From NCBI RefSeq assembly GCF_002243175.1, contig NZ_NDYF01000017.1:130207-194206 (forward strand): a stretch of DNA of 64,000 nucleotides, written 5' to 3'. Numbering within the stretch: position 1 is the stretch's first letter; every line of letters begins with the position of its first letter. Origin of the DNA: Finegoldia magna_J (GTDB lineage Bacteria; Bacillota; Clostridia; Tissierellales; Peptoniphilaceae). Of this stretch, positions 16,165 to 25,527 are shown piece by piece. The notes beneath the pieces are model-generated. The model made no database searches. It saw only the letters and a program-made list of their open reading frames with translations, and had not been told where the DNA came from. A program made the translations under genes and the position numbers.

Positions 16165-17610
16165 ATGACCGACAAAGATGAACTCTGGTTAAAAATATCT
16201 AACACATTTAAGCAGGAAATGTCTGATTTGAACTTCAACACATGGATTGCTCCATTAAAACCTCTTTATTTAACAAATACTGAATTTATTTTGCTTTCTC
16301 CAAATAGATTTACCAAAAAAACAATCTATAACAAATACTACGACGATATCCAAAAATACTTGGATTTCATCAGTAATGTCAAGAGAAAAGTAGTCATCAT
16401 AGACCGTTATGAAATGGATAATTACAAAGACGAAAATATAATTCAAAACCAAAACATAGATGGTCAACGATCCATTCTAGTAAGTGAAGAAGTAGCAGAA
16501 GATGAAAAATACACTGTAGAAGACAAAAAACCTGAAACAAAACTACCAGAAGAAAAAACTGATTTGAGCCCTTACGGCAAGAATTTAATCAGCAAATACA
16601 AATTCGATACATTTGTAAAAGGAAAAAACAACGAACTAGCATTAGCCGCAGCACTTGCAGTCGCACAAAACCCAGCCACAGCATACAATCCATTGTTTAT
16701 TCATGGAAAAGCAGGATTGGGTAAGACTCACTTGATGCATGCCATTGCTCATGAAATACTTAAAAATAACCCAAAAGCTAGGGTTATTTACACTACTAGT
16801 GAATCATTTACAAACGAACTTATATCTTCAATAGGGGATAAATCTACGAAAAAGAATTCACAATTTAGACAAAAATACCGAAATATAGACGTACTATTAA
16901 TTGACGATATTCAATTTATAGCAGGAAAACAAGGTACACAAGAGGAGTTTTTCCACACATTCAACGAATTGTACAACCACAACAAGCAAATCATACTTTC
17001 CAGTGATAGACCTCCAAAAGAGATTAAAACATTGGAAGAGAGGTTAGTGTCGCGTTTTGAGTGGGGATTAATGGCAGACATTCAACCACCAGATTACGAA
17101 ACACGTGTGGCTATTATAAACGAGTATTTAGATAGAAATAATACATCACTTACCCCAGAAATAATCGATTATATCGCTATGAATGTCAAAAGCAATATAC
17201 GTGAGTTGGAAGGGGCAGTAATGAATGTCGTAGGTCAAAAGACTCTGATAGGAGATGGCAACATTACATTAGATTTGGCAAAAAATGTTCTAAAACAACT
17301 TATCGCAGACACTCAATTAAGACCTGTAACTATAGATTTAATCATTGAGAGTGTGTGTGATAGATACAATGTAAGTCAAGATGATTTGCTTTCAAAAAAG
17401 AGATCCAAACAAATCGCATATCCAAGGCAAATAGCAATGTATGTGTCCAGAAAATTATTGGATATTTCTTTGGTTAGTATTGCTTCAAGTTTTGGCAAAG
17501 ATCACTCAACAGTAATGCATGGAATCAAGAAAATTGAGAATGATATCAAAAAAAGTTCAGAATTTGATGAAGAAATTGATAACCTAATCAACTACATTCA
17601 AAATTCTTAA
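16165..17610 (+). CDS. dnaA: Chromosomal replication initiator DnaA
   Basis: A 481-residue initiator. Domain I (residues 1-80, LWLKISNTFKQEMSDLNFNTW) is followed by an acidic linker (about 90-135). The AAA+ domain has Walker A HGKAGLGKTH near 180 and Walker B LLIDDIQFIAGK. DNA-binding domain IV ends with the box-recognition sequence GKDHSTVMHGIKKIE. It binds the DnaA boxes on both sides of the gene to open the origin, and likely represses its own promoter through them. An ACGAGGTGAAAA ribosome site precedes the ATG. Confidence 0.98.
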   Translation: MTDKDELWLKISNTFKQEMSDLNFNTWIAPLKPLYLTNTEFILLSPNRFTKKTIYNKYYDDIQKYLDFISNVKRKVVIIDRYEMDNYKDENIIQNQNIDGQRSILVSEEVAEDEKYTVEDKKPETKLPEEKTDLSPYGKNLISKYKFDTFVKGKNNELALAAALAVAQNPATAYNPLFIHGKAGLGKTHLMHAIAHEILKNNPKARVIYTTSESFTNELISSIGDKSTKKNSQFRQKYRNIDVLLIDDIQFIAGKQGTQEEFFHTFNELYNHNKQIILSSDRPPKEIKTLEERLVSRFEWGLMADIQPPDYETRVAIINEYLDRNNTSLTPEIIDYIAMNVKSNIRELEGAVMNVVGQKTLIGDGNITLDLAKNVLKQLIADTQLRPVTIDLIIESVCDRYNVSQDDLLSKKRSKQIAYPRQIAMYVSRKLLDISLVSIASSFGKDHSTVMHGIKKIENDIKKSSEFDEEIDNLINYIQNS

Positions 17611-17897
17611 TTTATTAAACTTTATGATTGTGGATAAGTTTATTTTAGAGTTTTCTATCCACAATTTAATATTAATAACTATGTGGATAAGTTGTTGATA
17701 ACTTTAAAGTGATAAACTAAAATTGTAAAAAGTTGATAATGTTGATAATCGCACAGCTTGTGCCAATTATATACACATCGTTATCAATATATAAAACACC
17801 ACAAATTACAAACAAACTAGAGTTATCCACAATACAAACAGCCCTACTACTACTATTACTAACTATTATTATTATTTGTATAAACGAAAGGTAAAAT
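17611..17897. other. Second DnaA-box cluster between dnaA and dnaN
   Basis: Perfect boxes lie at 17629-17637, 17682-17690 and 17823-17831, with a near match at 17656-17664. Several GTTGATAA-like half sites lie in an AT-rich stretch (17690-17750). With the upstream cluster this makes a bipartite origin flanking dnaA, as in Bacillus. Confidence 0.8.
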
Positions 17898-19001
17898 ATG
17901 AAATTAAAAATATCGCAAAAAGAATTACTTAAACATATCAATATTGCGCAAAAAGCGGTGTCATCTAGAACGACTATTCAGATATTAGAAGGAATTTTGT
18001 TCATCGCAGAAGAAAATTGTCTTAGACTTGTTGCTACGGATTTGGAACTTATTGTGGATACTAGAGCAAATTGTGAAATCTACGAAAAAGGTCAAATTGT
18101 AATTAATTCATCAATGATAGGAAATATCATTAGAAAACTTCCTGACGATGATATTTATATTGAAGTGGACGATAATAATATCAATATTAAATGTTTGTCT
18201 ACGGAATTTAACATTCAAGGTCAAGATTCAAACGAATTTCCATCTCTTCCTTATATAGATAAGGATGTTAAATTGACTTTGGAACAATCTGAACTCAGAG
18301 ATTCCATCAGAAAAACATCATTTGCAACAAGTATGGACCAAACAAGACCAGATTTGACAGGTGTTTTGTTCAATATTATGAACGATAGGATTGAATTTGT
18401 GGCCTTAGATGGTTACAGAGTTTCACTTGATTGTATGAGTAATGTGAGTGAGTTTGAAATGAAGGCTATTGTTCCAGCGAGAGCTTTGAATGAAGTTTAC
18501 AAGATTTTGGAAGAAGGGGAAATAACTCTTAACATTATTACTGGAAATATTATTTTCAAATTGGAAAACACTGATGTTTATTCTAGATTAATCGATGGTC
18601 AATATATCGATTACAATCAAGTTATGAAACAAGATTTTTCGACTGTCGTTACTATAGAAAAGAGAGCTTTGCAAATGGCATTGGAAAGAGCGTCTTTGAT
18701 GGCAAAAGAAGACAAGGCAAACTTGGTTAAGCTTGATTTTTCTGGAAATGAATTGCATATTTCATCTAATACTGATATTGGTAAGGTCGATGAGTATGTG
18801 AAGTGCGAAATCGGTGGAGAAGATTTGAAGATTGCTTTTAATGCTAAGTATTTGTTAGATGGCTTGAAGGTTATTGATGATGACGATATTACTTTGAATA
18901 TGAGTGGAAGTCTAAGACCGATGGTGTTTAAGCCATTGAACGATACCAATTACACTTATCTTGTCCTTCCGGTAAAACTTGCAGGAGGTAATAATGATTA
19001 G
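17898..19001 (+). CDS. dnaN: DNA polymerase III beta sliding clamp
   Basis: A 367-residue sliding clamp made of three similar domains, normal in length. Recognisable parts are the N-terminal MKLKISQKELLKHINIAQKA, the middle-domain SFATSMDQTRPDLTGVLFN segment that forms part of the partner-binding pocket, and the C-terminal RPMVFKPLNDTNYTYLVLPV ending typical of DnaN. It encircles DNA and holds the polymerase. The next gene starts within its last codons, so dnaN, the S4 gene and recF are coupled. Confidence 0.97.
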   Translation: MKLKISQKELLKHINIAQKAVSSRTTIQILEGILFIAEENCLRLVATDLELIVDTRANCEIYEKGQIVINSSMIGNIIRKLPDDDIYIEVDDNNINIKCLSTEFNIQGQDSNEFPSLPYIDKDVKLTLEQSELRDSIRKTSFATSMDQTRPDLTGVLFNIMNDRIEFVALDGYRVSLDCMSNVSEFEMKAIVPARALNEVYKILEEGEITLNIITGNIIFKLENTDVYSRLIDGQYIDYNQVMKQDFSTVVTIEKRALQMALERASLMAKEDKANLVKLDFSGNELHISSNTDIGKVDEYVKCEIGGEDLKIAFNAKYLLDGLKVIDDDDITLNMSGSLRPMVFKPLNDTNYTYLVLPVKLAGGNND

Positions 19002-19200
19002 TGTTAAAATTGAGTCTGAATTTATAAAATTGGAACAGTTTCTAAAATTCGCATCCATCGCACAAACAGGTGGCATAGCGAAAGAACTTATTAAAGAATC
19101 CATGGTTAAGGTAAATGACGAGGTTGAAACAAGACGCGGCAAGAAGCTTTATCCAGGAGATGTTGTGGAATTTGAAGGAGAGAAATACGTAGTCGAGTAA
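18994..19200 (+). CDS. S4-domain RNA-binding protein (RlbA/YaaA type)
   Basis: A 68-residue protein with a single S4 RNA-binding fold: FIKLEQFLKFASIAQTGGIA, then VNDEVETRRGKKLYPGDVV. It is found between dnaN and recF in most Firmicutes and is linked to ribosome assembly. I choose the ATG at 18994 because AGGAGG lies five bases upstream; an in-frame ATG at 18979 is less likely. It overlaps dnaN by eight bases and recF by one base. Confidence 0.92.
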   Translation: MISVKIESEFIKLEQFLKFASIAQTGGIAKELIKESMVKVNDEVETRRGKKLYPGDVVEFEGEKYVVE

Positions 19201-20267
19201 TGATCGTTCAAAAATTAAAATTATATAATTACAGGAATTTCTGTGAAATAGAATTGGATTTTTGTGATGGTCTGAATCTGATTGTAGGCAGAAATGCCTC
19301 AGGTAAGACTAATATTTTGGAAGCTATTAATGTAGCTTTGAAGGGAAAAAGTTTCAAAACCAACACCAATTCTCACTTGATTAAATTCGGTGAAGATGAG
19401 GCTCGTATTGTAATGGATGTCTACGATGATGGTTTTGAGGATAAGATAGATATTACTATTAAAAGTAACGAAAAGATACTCAATGTGAATGAAGCTTTTG
19501 TGAATACTATTAAAGAATACAATGAGTATTTTGAGTGTATTGTGTTTACGCCAGATGATTTGAAGATAGTAAAAGAATCGAAATCTTTGAGAAGAAAATT
19601 CTTGGATGAGTCCATAAGTGGTGTGGATAACTATTATAGGACTGTTTTGAAACAGTACAATCAAGTGTTGGATGAGAGAAATAAGCTGATTAAAAACCAC
19701 AGGTACAATTCGTATTTTAATGAACAGTTAAAGGCTTTGAATATTCAATTGGCAGACACGGGCTCATATATTATGCACAAGAGAAAAAGTTATGTCGAAA
19801 GGCTTCATCTTATCGCAAAAAACGTGTGCTCAAATTTGAGTGATGAGAATGATAAGCTGGACATGGAAAATAATTTTTCGATAGAATATGTAGAGGATAT
19901 GACTAATCAAAAGAATACTTATTACAAGAGTTTGGTAGATATTTTGGATAAGGATTTGGAAAATAAGCAAACTAATTTAGGTATCCATCGTGATGATTTG
20001 GATATTTTAATCAACGACAAATCGGCTAAGTTTTTTGCATCTCAAGCTCAGGTGAGAACTGCTATTTTATCGATGAAGCTTGCACAATTGGATTTGAGTA
20101 GATTTTATAATGATAGATTGCCAATTATTTTGTTAGATGATGTGTTCAGTGAACTTGACGATTACAGAATCAACTACATCATCAGATATATCAAGGATTT
20201 TCAAGCTTTTCTGACGACTTCAGAAAGAGCTCCAGAAGGGTTGTACACGATAAAAATAGGTGAATGA
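19200..20267 (+). CDS. recF: DNA repair/recombination protein RecF
   Basis: A 355-residue SMC-like ATPase. Walker A GRNASGKTN (residues 30-38), a region typical for RecF (FTPDDLKIVKESKSLRRKFLD) and Walker B LLDDVFSELDDYR near the C-terminus are present. It loads RecA at gaps with RecO and RecR. It starts on the last base of the S4 gene stop and ends just before the RemB-like gene. It is in its standard place. Confidence 0.97.
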   Translation: MIVQKLKLYNYRNFCEIELDFCDGLNLIVGRNASGKTNILEAINVALKGKSFKTNTNSHLIKFGEDEARIVMDVYDDGFEDKIDITIKSNEKILNVNEAFVNTIKEYNEYFECIVFTPDDLKIVKESKSLRRKFLDESISGVDNYYRTVLKQYNQVLDERNKLIKNHRYNSYFNEQLKALNIQLADTGSYIMHKRKSYVERLHLIAKNVCSNLSDENDKLDMENNFSIEYVEDMTNQKNTYYKSLVDILDKDLENKQTNLGIHRDDLDILINDKSAKFFASQAQVRTAILSMKLAQLDLSRFYNDRLPIILLDDVFSELDDYRINYIIRYIKDFQAFLTTSERAPEGLYTIKIGE

Positions 20268-20268
20268 T

Positions 20269-20511
20269 ATGTATTTGGATATTGGCAACAACACATTAAT
20301 TGATGAAAATGAGATTATAGCAGTGGTTAATGTCTCGGACAAATTCTTCACAGACTTTAAGAAGAATGATTTGGATTACACGAAAAACGTAGAATTTGTG
20401 AATGAAGATGAGGACATCACTATAAGGTCTATAGTCATAACTAATAGAGGAGTTTACAAGTCAAATATCAGTGGGAATTATTTGATGAATAACTTTATGA
20501 AAGGAATATAA
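20269..20511 (+). CDS. RemB-like protein (DUF370-related)
   Basis: An 80-residue protein beginning MYLDIGNNTLIDENEIIAVV, the pattern of the RemA/RemB (DUF370) family found between recF and gyrB in Bacillus and clostridia. B. subtilis RemB affects biofilm matrix genes. The ATG at 20269 is preferred over a GTG at 20260 because the AATAGG site fits it better. It overlaps the gyrB start by one base. Confidence 0.85.
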   Translation: MYLDIGNNTLIDENEIIAVVNVSDKFFTDFKKNDLDYTKNVEFVNEDEDITIRSIVITNRGVYKSNISGNYLMNNFMKGI

Positions 20512-22427
20512 TGAAGAAAAATAGAGAATATACTGCAGATCAGATTACAGTATTAGAAGGATTGGAACCGGTTCGTGTAAGACCAGGGATGTATATCGGT
20601 TCTACTGATGAAAAAGGTCTACACCATTTGGTGTACGAAGTAGTCGACAACTCAATTGATGAGGCGTTGGCTGGTGTGTGTGATTTGATTAAGGTTACTA
20701 TAAAAAAAGACAATTCAGTTATTGTAGAAGATGATGGTTCTGGTATTCCAGTTGAAACACACCCAAAAACAGGCAAATCAACGCTTGAAACTGTACTTAC
20801 AGTGCTTCATGCGGGTGGTAAATTTTCAAACGACGCTTATCAATACTCAGGTGGTCTTCACGGTGTTGGTGTAAGTTGTGTTAATGCTTTAAGTACATAT
20901 CTTATTGCCAGAGTCAAAAGAGACGGCAAAATGTACGAACAAAGATTTGAAAAAGGAAAAACTGTTACAGAACTTACTGTTATAAAAGAAAATGTCAGAG
21001 GAACTGGAACATCAATTGAATTTATGCCAGACAATACGATTTTTGAAACTTTGAATTTCGAAAAAAATGTTCTTGCAAAAAGATTCAGAGAAATGGCGTT
21101 TTTGAATAAGGGCGTGAAGATAGAATTTGCTGATGAAAGAGAAGACTACAAGGAATTGTTCCACTACGAAGGTGGTATCAAATCATTTGTAGAATACATC
21201 AACAAATCCAAAAAGCCTTTGGATCACGAAATTATGTATATCGAAGGAGAAAAAGAAACTACTAAAGTGGAAATAGCTATGCAATACACTGAAAGCTATA
21301 ACGAAACTATAGTTTCCTTTACTAATAACATCAAAACAGTTGACGGTGGAACACATGTTGTAGGATTTAAATCTGCACTTACTCGTGCTCTTAACGATTA
21401 TGCAAGAAACAAAAACATATTAAAAGAAAAAGACGATAATTTGTCAGGTGATGATGTCAGAGAAGGTATCACTGCTGTTGTTTCAGTAAAACTTAACAAC
21501 CCACAATTCGAAGGACAAACCAAAGGAAAATTGGGTAACTCCGAAGCTAGAACTGTTGTGGACAGCGTTGTATATGAACATTTGAGTTTTTATTTTGAAG
21601 AAAATCCAAAAATCGTCAAGACAATTATCCAAAAAGCATTGGCATCACAAAAAGCAAGACTTGCCGCAAGACGTGCAAGGGATTTGGTTCGTAAGAAATC
21701 GGTGCTTGACAATACTACACTTCCAGGAAAACTTGCTGACTGCCAAAGCTCAGACATTGAACACAACGAAATCTTCCTTGTCGAAGGGGATTCTGCCGGT
21801 GGTTCTGCAAAAGGTGGCAGGGACAACAAATTCCAAGCTATTTTGCCATTGAGAGGTAAAATCTTAAACGTAGAAAAAGCTCACCTTGAAAGAGTTTTGA
21901 ATTCAGAAGAAATCAAAGCTATGATTACTGCATTTGGAACGGGAATTGGCAAAAACTTCGACATTAGTAAACTTCGTTACGGCAAAATCGTAATAATGAC
22001 CGATGCCGACGTCGACGGAGCTCACATTAGAACGCTACTACTCACATTCTTGTACAGATTTATGAAGCCATTAGTGGAAAAAGGTCACGTCTACATCGCA
22101 CAACCACCACTTTACGGAATCATCAAAGGTGTTAAGGTAATGGAATATTGCTACACAGAAAAAGAATTGGAAGAAGCTTTGGAAAAATACGGCGAAAGAA
22201 GTAACATCAAAGTTCAAAGATACAAAGGTCTTGGTGAAATGAACGCAGAACAATTGTGGGATACTACAATGAATCCTGAACACAGAATCCTAATCAAAGT
22301 CGAAATCGACGGAGAAGATGAAAACGAACTCGACAACACATTCGATGTTTTGATGGGAGACAACGTAGAACCAAGAAGAGAATTTATAGAACAAAACGCT
22401 GTTTATGCACAAAACATTGACGCTTAG
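20511..22427 (+). CDS. gyrB: DNA gyrase subunit B
   Basis: A 638-residue ATPase subunit of gyrase. The GHKL ATP site (EVVDNSIDEALAG, EDDGSGIPVE, LHGVGVSCVNAL) is followed by the transducer part and the TOPRIM motifs (VEGDSAGGSAKGGRD, MTDADVDGAHIRTLLLTF). The sequence ends with the usual tail (DVLMGDNVEPRREFIEQNA). With GyrA it introduces negative supercoils. The start follows a GAAAGGAATATA ribosome site. Confidence 0.98.
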   Translation: MKKNREYTADQITVLEGLEPVRVRPGMYIGSTDEKGLHHLVYEVVDNSIDEALAGVCDLIKVTIKKDNSVIVEDDGSGIPVETHPKTGKSTLETVLTVLHAGGKFSNDAYQYSGGLHGVGVSCVNALSTYLIARVKRDGKMYEQRFEKGKTVTELTVIKENVRGTGTSIEFMPDNTIFETLNFEKNVLAKRFREMAFLNKGVKIEFADEREDYKELFHYEGGIKSFVEYINKSKKPLDHEIMYIEGEKETTKVEIAMQYTESYNETIVSFTNNIKTVDGGTHVVGFKSALTRALNDYARNKNILKEKDDNLSGDDVREGITAVVSVKLNNPQFEGQTKGKLGNSEARTVVDSVVYEHLSFYFEENPKIVKTIIQKALASQKARLAARRARDLVRKKSVLDNTTLPGKLADCQSSDIEHNEIFLVEGDSAGGSAKGGRDNKFQAILPLRGKILNVEKAHLERVLNSEEIKAMITAFGTGIGKNFDISKLRYGKIVIMTDADVDGAHIRTLLLTFLYRFMKPLVEKGHVYIAQPPLYGIIKGVKVMEYCYTEKELEEALEKYGERSNIKVQRYKGLGEMNAEQLWDTTMNPEHRILIKVEIDGEDENELDNTFDVLMGDNVEPRREFIEQNAVYAQNIDA

Positions 22428-22436
22428 GAGAATAAT

Positions 22437-24857
22437 ATGACAGAAAGAAAAATCAATATAAAACCAGCTGATTTGAAAAAGGAAATGGAAAGTGCATATT
22501 TAGATTATTCTATGAGTGTAATTGTATCACGTGCACTTCCAGATGTAAGAGACGGATTGAAACCTGTTCACAGACGTATAATTTACGGAATGCAACAACA
22601 AGGATTGTTCCCAGATAGAAAATACTCCAAGTCTGCAAGACTTGTAGGGGAAGTAATGGGTAAGTATCACCCTCATGGTGACATCGCAATCTACGATGCA
22701 GTTGTAAGACTTGCACAAGATTTCAACATGAGATATCCACTTGTAGATGGCCAAGGTAACTTTGGTTCAATAGACGGTGACGGAGCTGCCGCACCTCGTT
22801 ATACGGAGTTACGTATGGCAAAACTATCACTTGAAATGTTGCGTGACATCAACAAAGATACTGTTGATTTCCAAGACAACTATGACGGTGAAGAACAAGA
22901 ACCAGTTGTACTTCCATCTAGATTTCCTAACTTAATCGTAAATGGATCCAGTGGTATCGCTGTTGGTATGGCGACAAATATGGCTCCACACAACTTAGGT
23001 GAAACTATAGATGCATTAATCGCATCAATCGACAATCCCAATATTACAATAGAAGAATTGATGAAACACATCAAGGCTCCCGATTTTCCAACAGGTGGAA
23101 ACATCATGGGACTTGAAGAAGTCAAAAACGCATACACAACAGGACGTGGAAAAGTCAAACTAAGAGCAGAGGCTAGGATTGAGGAATCAAAGGGAAGATA
23201 CAAAATAATCGTCACAGAAATTCCTTACCAAGTTAACAAATCCAATTTAATCAAAAAAATCGCAGACCTTGTAAAACAAAAGAAATTAGAAGGTATCAGC
23301 GATTTGAGAGATGAATCGGACAGAAAAGGTATGAGAATTGTCATCGAAACAAAAAGAGATGCCAATCCAAATATCGTGCTTAATAACTTGTACAAATACA
23401 CTCAAATGCAAACTACATTCGGGATAATCAACCTTGCACTTGTAAATGGCGTTCCAAAAGTTTTGACATTGAAACAACTAATCGACCATTATCTTGTTCA
23501 CCAAGAAATAGTCGTTAGAAGAAGAACGCAATTCGATTTGAACAAGGCGAAGGCAAGAATTCACATAGTCGAAGGATTGTTGAAAGCAATCGACAATATC
23601 GATGAAATTATTCACATTATCAGAACAAGTTACGATGATGCGCTTGAAAAATTGATGCAAAGATTTGGCTTTTCAGAAATTCAAGCCCAAGCAATCTTGG
23701 ATATGAGACTTAAAAGATTGCAAGGTTTGGAAAAAGAAAAACTACAAAATGAATTTGACGAATTGAGCGCATTGATTGAACAATTGACAGAAATTTTGAA
23801 TAACAGACAATTGCTTTTGAATATCATCAAAGACGAATTGACAGAAATTAAAACAAAATATTCAGACGACAGAAGAACTAAAATTCTAAGAGATGACGGT
23901 GATTTTGAAGATATGGAACTTCTAGAAGAAGAAGACATGTTTATTACTATCACTAACAAAGGCTACATCAAACGAATTTCAACCGATGCATACAAAGTTC
24001 AACACAGAGGTGGACGTGGTGTTAATGCAATGGGAATGAAAGATGGAGATTTCATCAAAGATATGTTCGCAACTACAACTCATCAAGATTTGTTGTTCTT
24101 CACTAATAAAGGAAAAGTTTACTCACTAAAAGCTTACGAAGTGCCAGAAGCAAGTCGTACTGCTAGAGGATCCAACATCATTAACCTAATCCAAATCGAT
24201 GCCGATGAAAGTGTTACACAAGTATTGGCGTTGGATAAGGACAAAGAAGACGATCAATTTATAATATTTATCACTAAAAATGGTAAAGTGAAGAAGACTT
24301 CGTTGGATTTGTACGAAAATATTAGAAAAACTGGTATCATAGCTATCAAATTTGACGAAGGTGACGAACTTATCGATGTTAAACTTGTCGAAAAAAATGA
24401 AAATGTAATTATCGTCACTAAAAAAGGTATGAGTTTGCAATTTAATGTAGATCAATTGAGAGATTTATCCAGAAATGCTATCGGAGTAAAGGCTATAACG
24501 CTTAACAAAGACGATGAAGTTATTTCATTTGATTTGGTAAAAGACAATGAATTCTTGGCAGTTATCAGTGAAAATGGTTACGGTAAGAAGACTGAATTAT
24601 CCAACTATACTACACAAAACAGAGGTGGAAAGGGAATCAGAACTTACAAAATCGCCAAGAAAACAGGAGATGTAGCGTGTGCTAAGGCATTGAAAAACGA
24701 AGATGAGATACTTTTGATTAGCAAAAAAGCTGAGGTTATCAGAATTAAGGCCGAAGGAATATCTACACTTTCAAGATCAACATCTGGTGTATTATTGAAA
24801 AATACAGATAAGGGCGAAGATGCGATAGTAGCTGTAGCTAAGTATTTTGAAGAATAA
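22437..24857 (+). CDS. gyrA: DNA gyrase subunit A
   Basis: An 806-residue cleavage subunit. The quinolone region reads GKYHPHGDIAIYDAVVRLAQ, with the catalytic tyrosine in AAPRYTELR. The C-terminal half has six GyrA-type beta-propeller blades. The GyrA box-like motif QHRGGRGVNAMG is present. Residue 83, serine or threonine in most susceptible bacteria, is isoleucine here (ATC at 22683-22685), one base from AGC. The gene follows gyrB by nine bases with AGGAGAATAAT as ribosome site. Confidence 0.98.
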   Translation: MTERKINIKPADLKKEMESAYLDYSMSVIVSRALPDVRDGLKPVHRRIIYGMQQQGLFPDRKYSKSARLVGEVMGKYHPHGDIAIYDAVVRLAQDFNMRYPLVDGQGNFGSIDGDGAAAPRYTELRMAKLSLEMLRDINKDTVDFQDNYDGEEQEPVVLPSRFPNLIVNGSSGIAVGMATNMAPHNLGETIDALIASIDNPNITIEELMKHIKAPDFPTGGNIMGLEEVKNAYTTGRGKVKLRAEARIEESKGRYKIIVTEIPYQVNKSNLIKKIADLVKQKKLEGISDLRDESDRKGMRIVIETKRDANPNIVLNNLYKYTQMQTTFGIINLALVNGVPKVLTLKQLIDHYLVHQEIVVRRRTQFDLNKAKARIHIVEGLLKAIDNIDEIIHIIRTSYDDALEKLMQRFGFSEIQAQAILDMRLKRLQGLEKEKLQNEFDELSALIEQLTEILNNRQLLLNIIKDELTEIKTKYSDDRRTKILRDDGDFEDMELLEEEDMFITITNKGYIKRISTDAYKVQHRGGRGVNAMGMKDGDFIKDMFATTTHQDLLFFTNKGKVYSLKAYEVPEASRTARGSNIINLIQIDADESVTQVLALDKDKEDDQFIIFITKNGKVKKTSLDLYENIRKTGIIAIKFDEGDELIDVKLVEKNENVIIVTKKGMSLQFNVDQLRDLSRNAIGVKAITLNKDDEVISFDLVKDNEFLAVISENGYGKKTELSNYTTQNRGGKGIRTYKIAKKTGDVACAKALKNEDEILLISKKAEVIRIKAEGISTLSRSTSGVLLKNTDKGEDAIVAVAKYFEE

Positions 24858-24867
24858 GGAGAAAATT

Positions 24868-25179
24868 ATGCAATTAAACTACGATATAGTCACAAAAGAC
24901 GAAATAATTGTAAGAATCCAAGGTGATTTGGACATCAACACTTGCGACGAATTCAGAGATGATTTATTGGAAGAATACAAGAAAAATCCAAATGACATCA
25001 GAATTGATGCGACAGATCTTTCATTTATAGATTCAACAGGACTTGGTGCTTTGATAAAAGTGTACAACGAACTAAGAGATAATAACCACAAAATCTACAT
25101 CGACAATATCAAAAAACACGTCAACAAAGTGTTCACTATAACTGAAATGGACAAGATTTTCGTAATAAAGGAGATATAA
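24868..25179 (+). CDS. STAS-domain anti-sigma factor antagonist
   Basis: A 103-residue STAS protein of the SpoIIAA/RsbV type. The hallmark DLSFIDSTGLGALIKVYN holds the serine that kinases of this family phosphorylate. I use the ATG at 24868 after AAGGAGAAAATT, not the upstream TTG. It is the first of three genes (antagonist, anti-sigma, sigma) that follow gyrA directly and probably run on from the gyr operon. It would free the sigma factor by binding the anti-sigma factor. Confidence 0.88.
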   Translation: MQLNYDIVTKDEIIVRIQGDLDINTCDEFRDDLLEEYKKNPNDIRIDATDLSFIDSTGLGALIKVYNELRDNNHKIYIDNIKKHVNKVFTITEMDKIFVIKEI

Positions 25180-25523
25180 TGGAAGAATTCAGATTAAGTT
25201 TTCAAAATGAAAAAGAAAATGTATCTCTCATAAGACTTTCAGCATCTTTCATTGCGATGAAGTGTGGATTTTCAGTGGACGATATTGAAGATATCAAATT
25301 GTGCGCAAGTGAATGCTTGAATTTACAAAGAAACAGATCCAAAATCATCGACTGTACAATGACTATTGACGATGAATCTTTAACACTAATCTTCAAATTA
25401 GATGGATTTAATCCACGTGAAAACAACGAAAAGGATAAAATATCGGAAATGATTATCCAATCTTTAATGGATGAATACGAAATCAATGGAAGTGAGATAA
25501 AAGTAATCAAGAATAGGAAATAA
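25179..25523 (+). CDS. Anti-sigma factor of RsbW/SpoIIAB type, degenerate ATP site
   Basis: A 114-residue protein in the place of an RsbW-like kinase. The helix SVDDIEDIKLCASECLNLQ resembles the N-box region of HATPase_c_2 proteins, but the usual E-A-x-x-N-A is replaced. No D-x-G-x-G or G-x-G-L motif can be seen in the second half. It may bind sigma factor without kinase activity. It overlaps the antagonist stop and ends four bases before the sigma gene. Confidence 0.72.
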   Translation: MEEFRLSFQNEKENVSLIRLSASFIAMKCGFSVDDIEDIKLCASECLNLQRNRSKIIDCTMTIDDESLTLIFKLDGFNPRENNEKDKISEMIIQSLMDEYEINGSEIKVIKNRK

Positions 25524-25527
25524 TATT

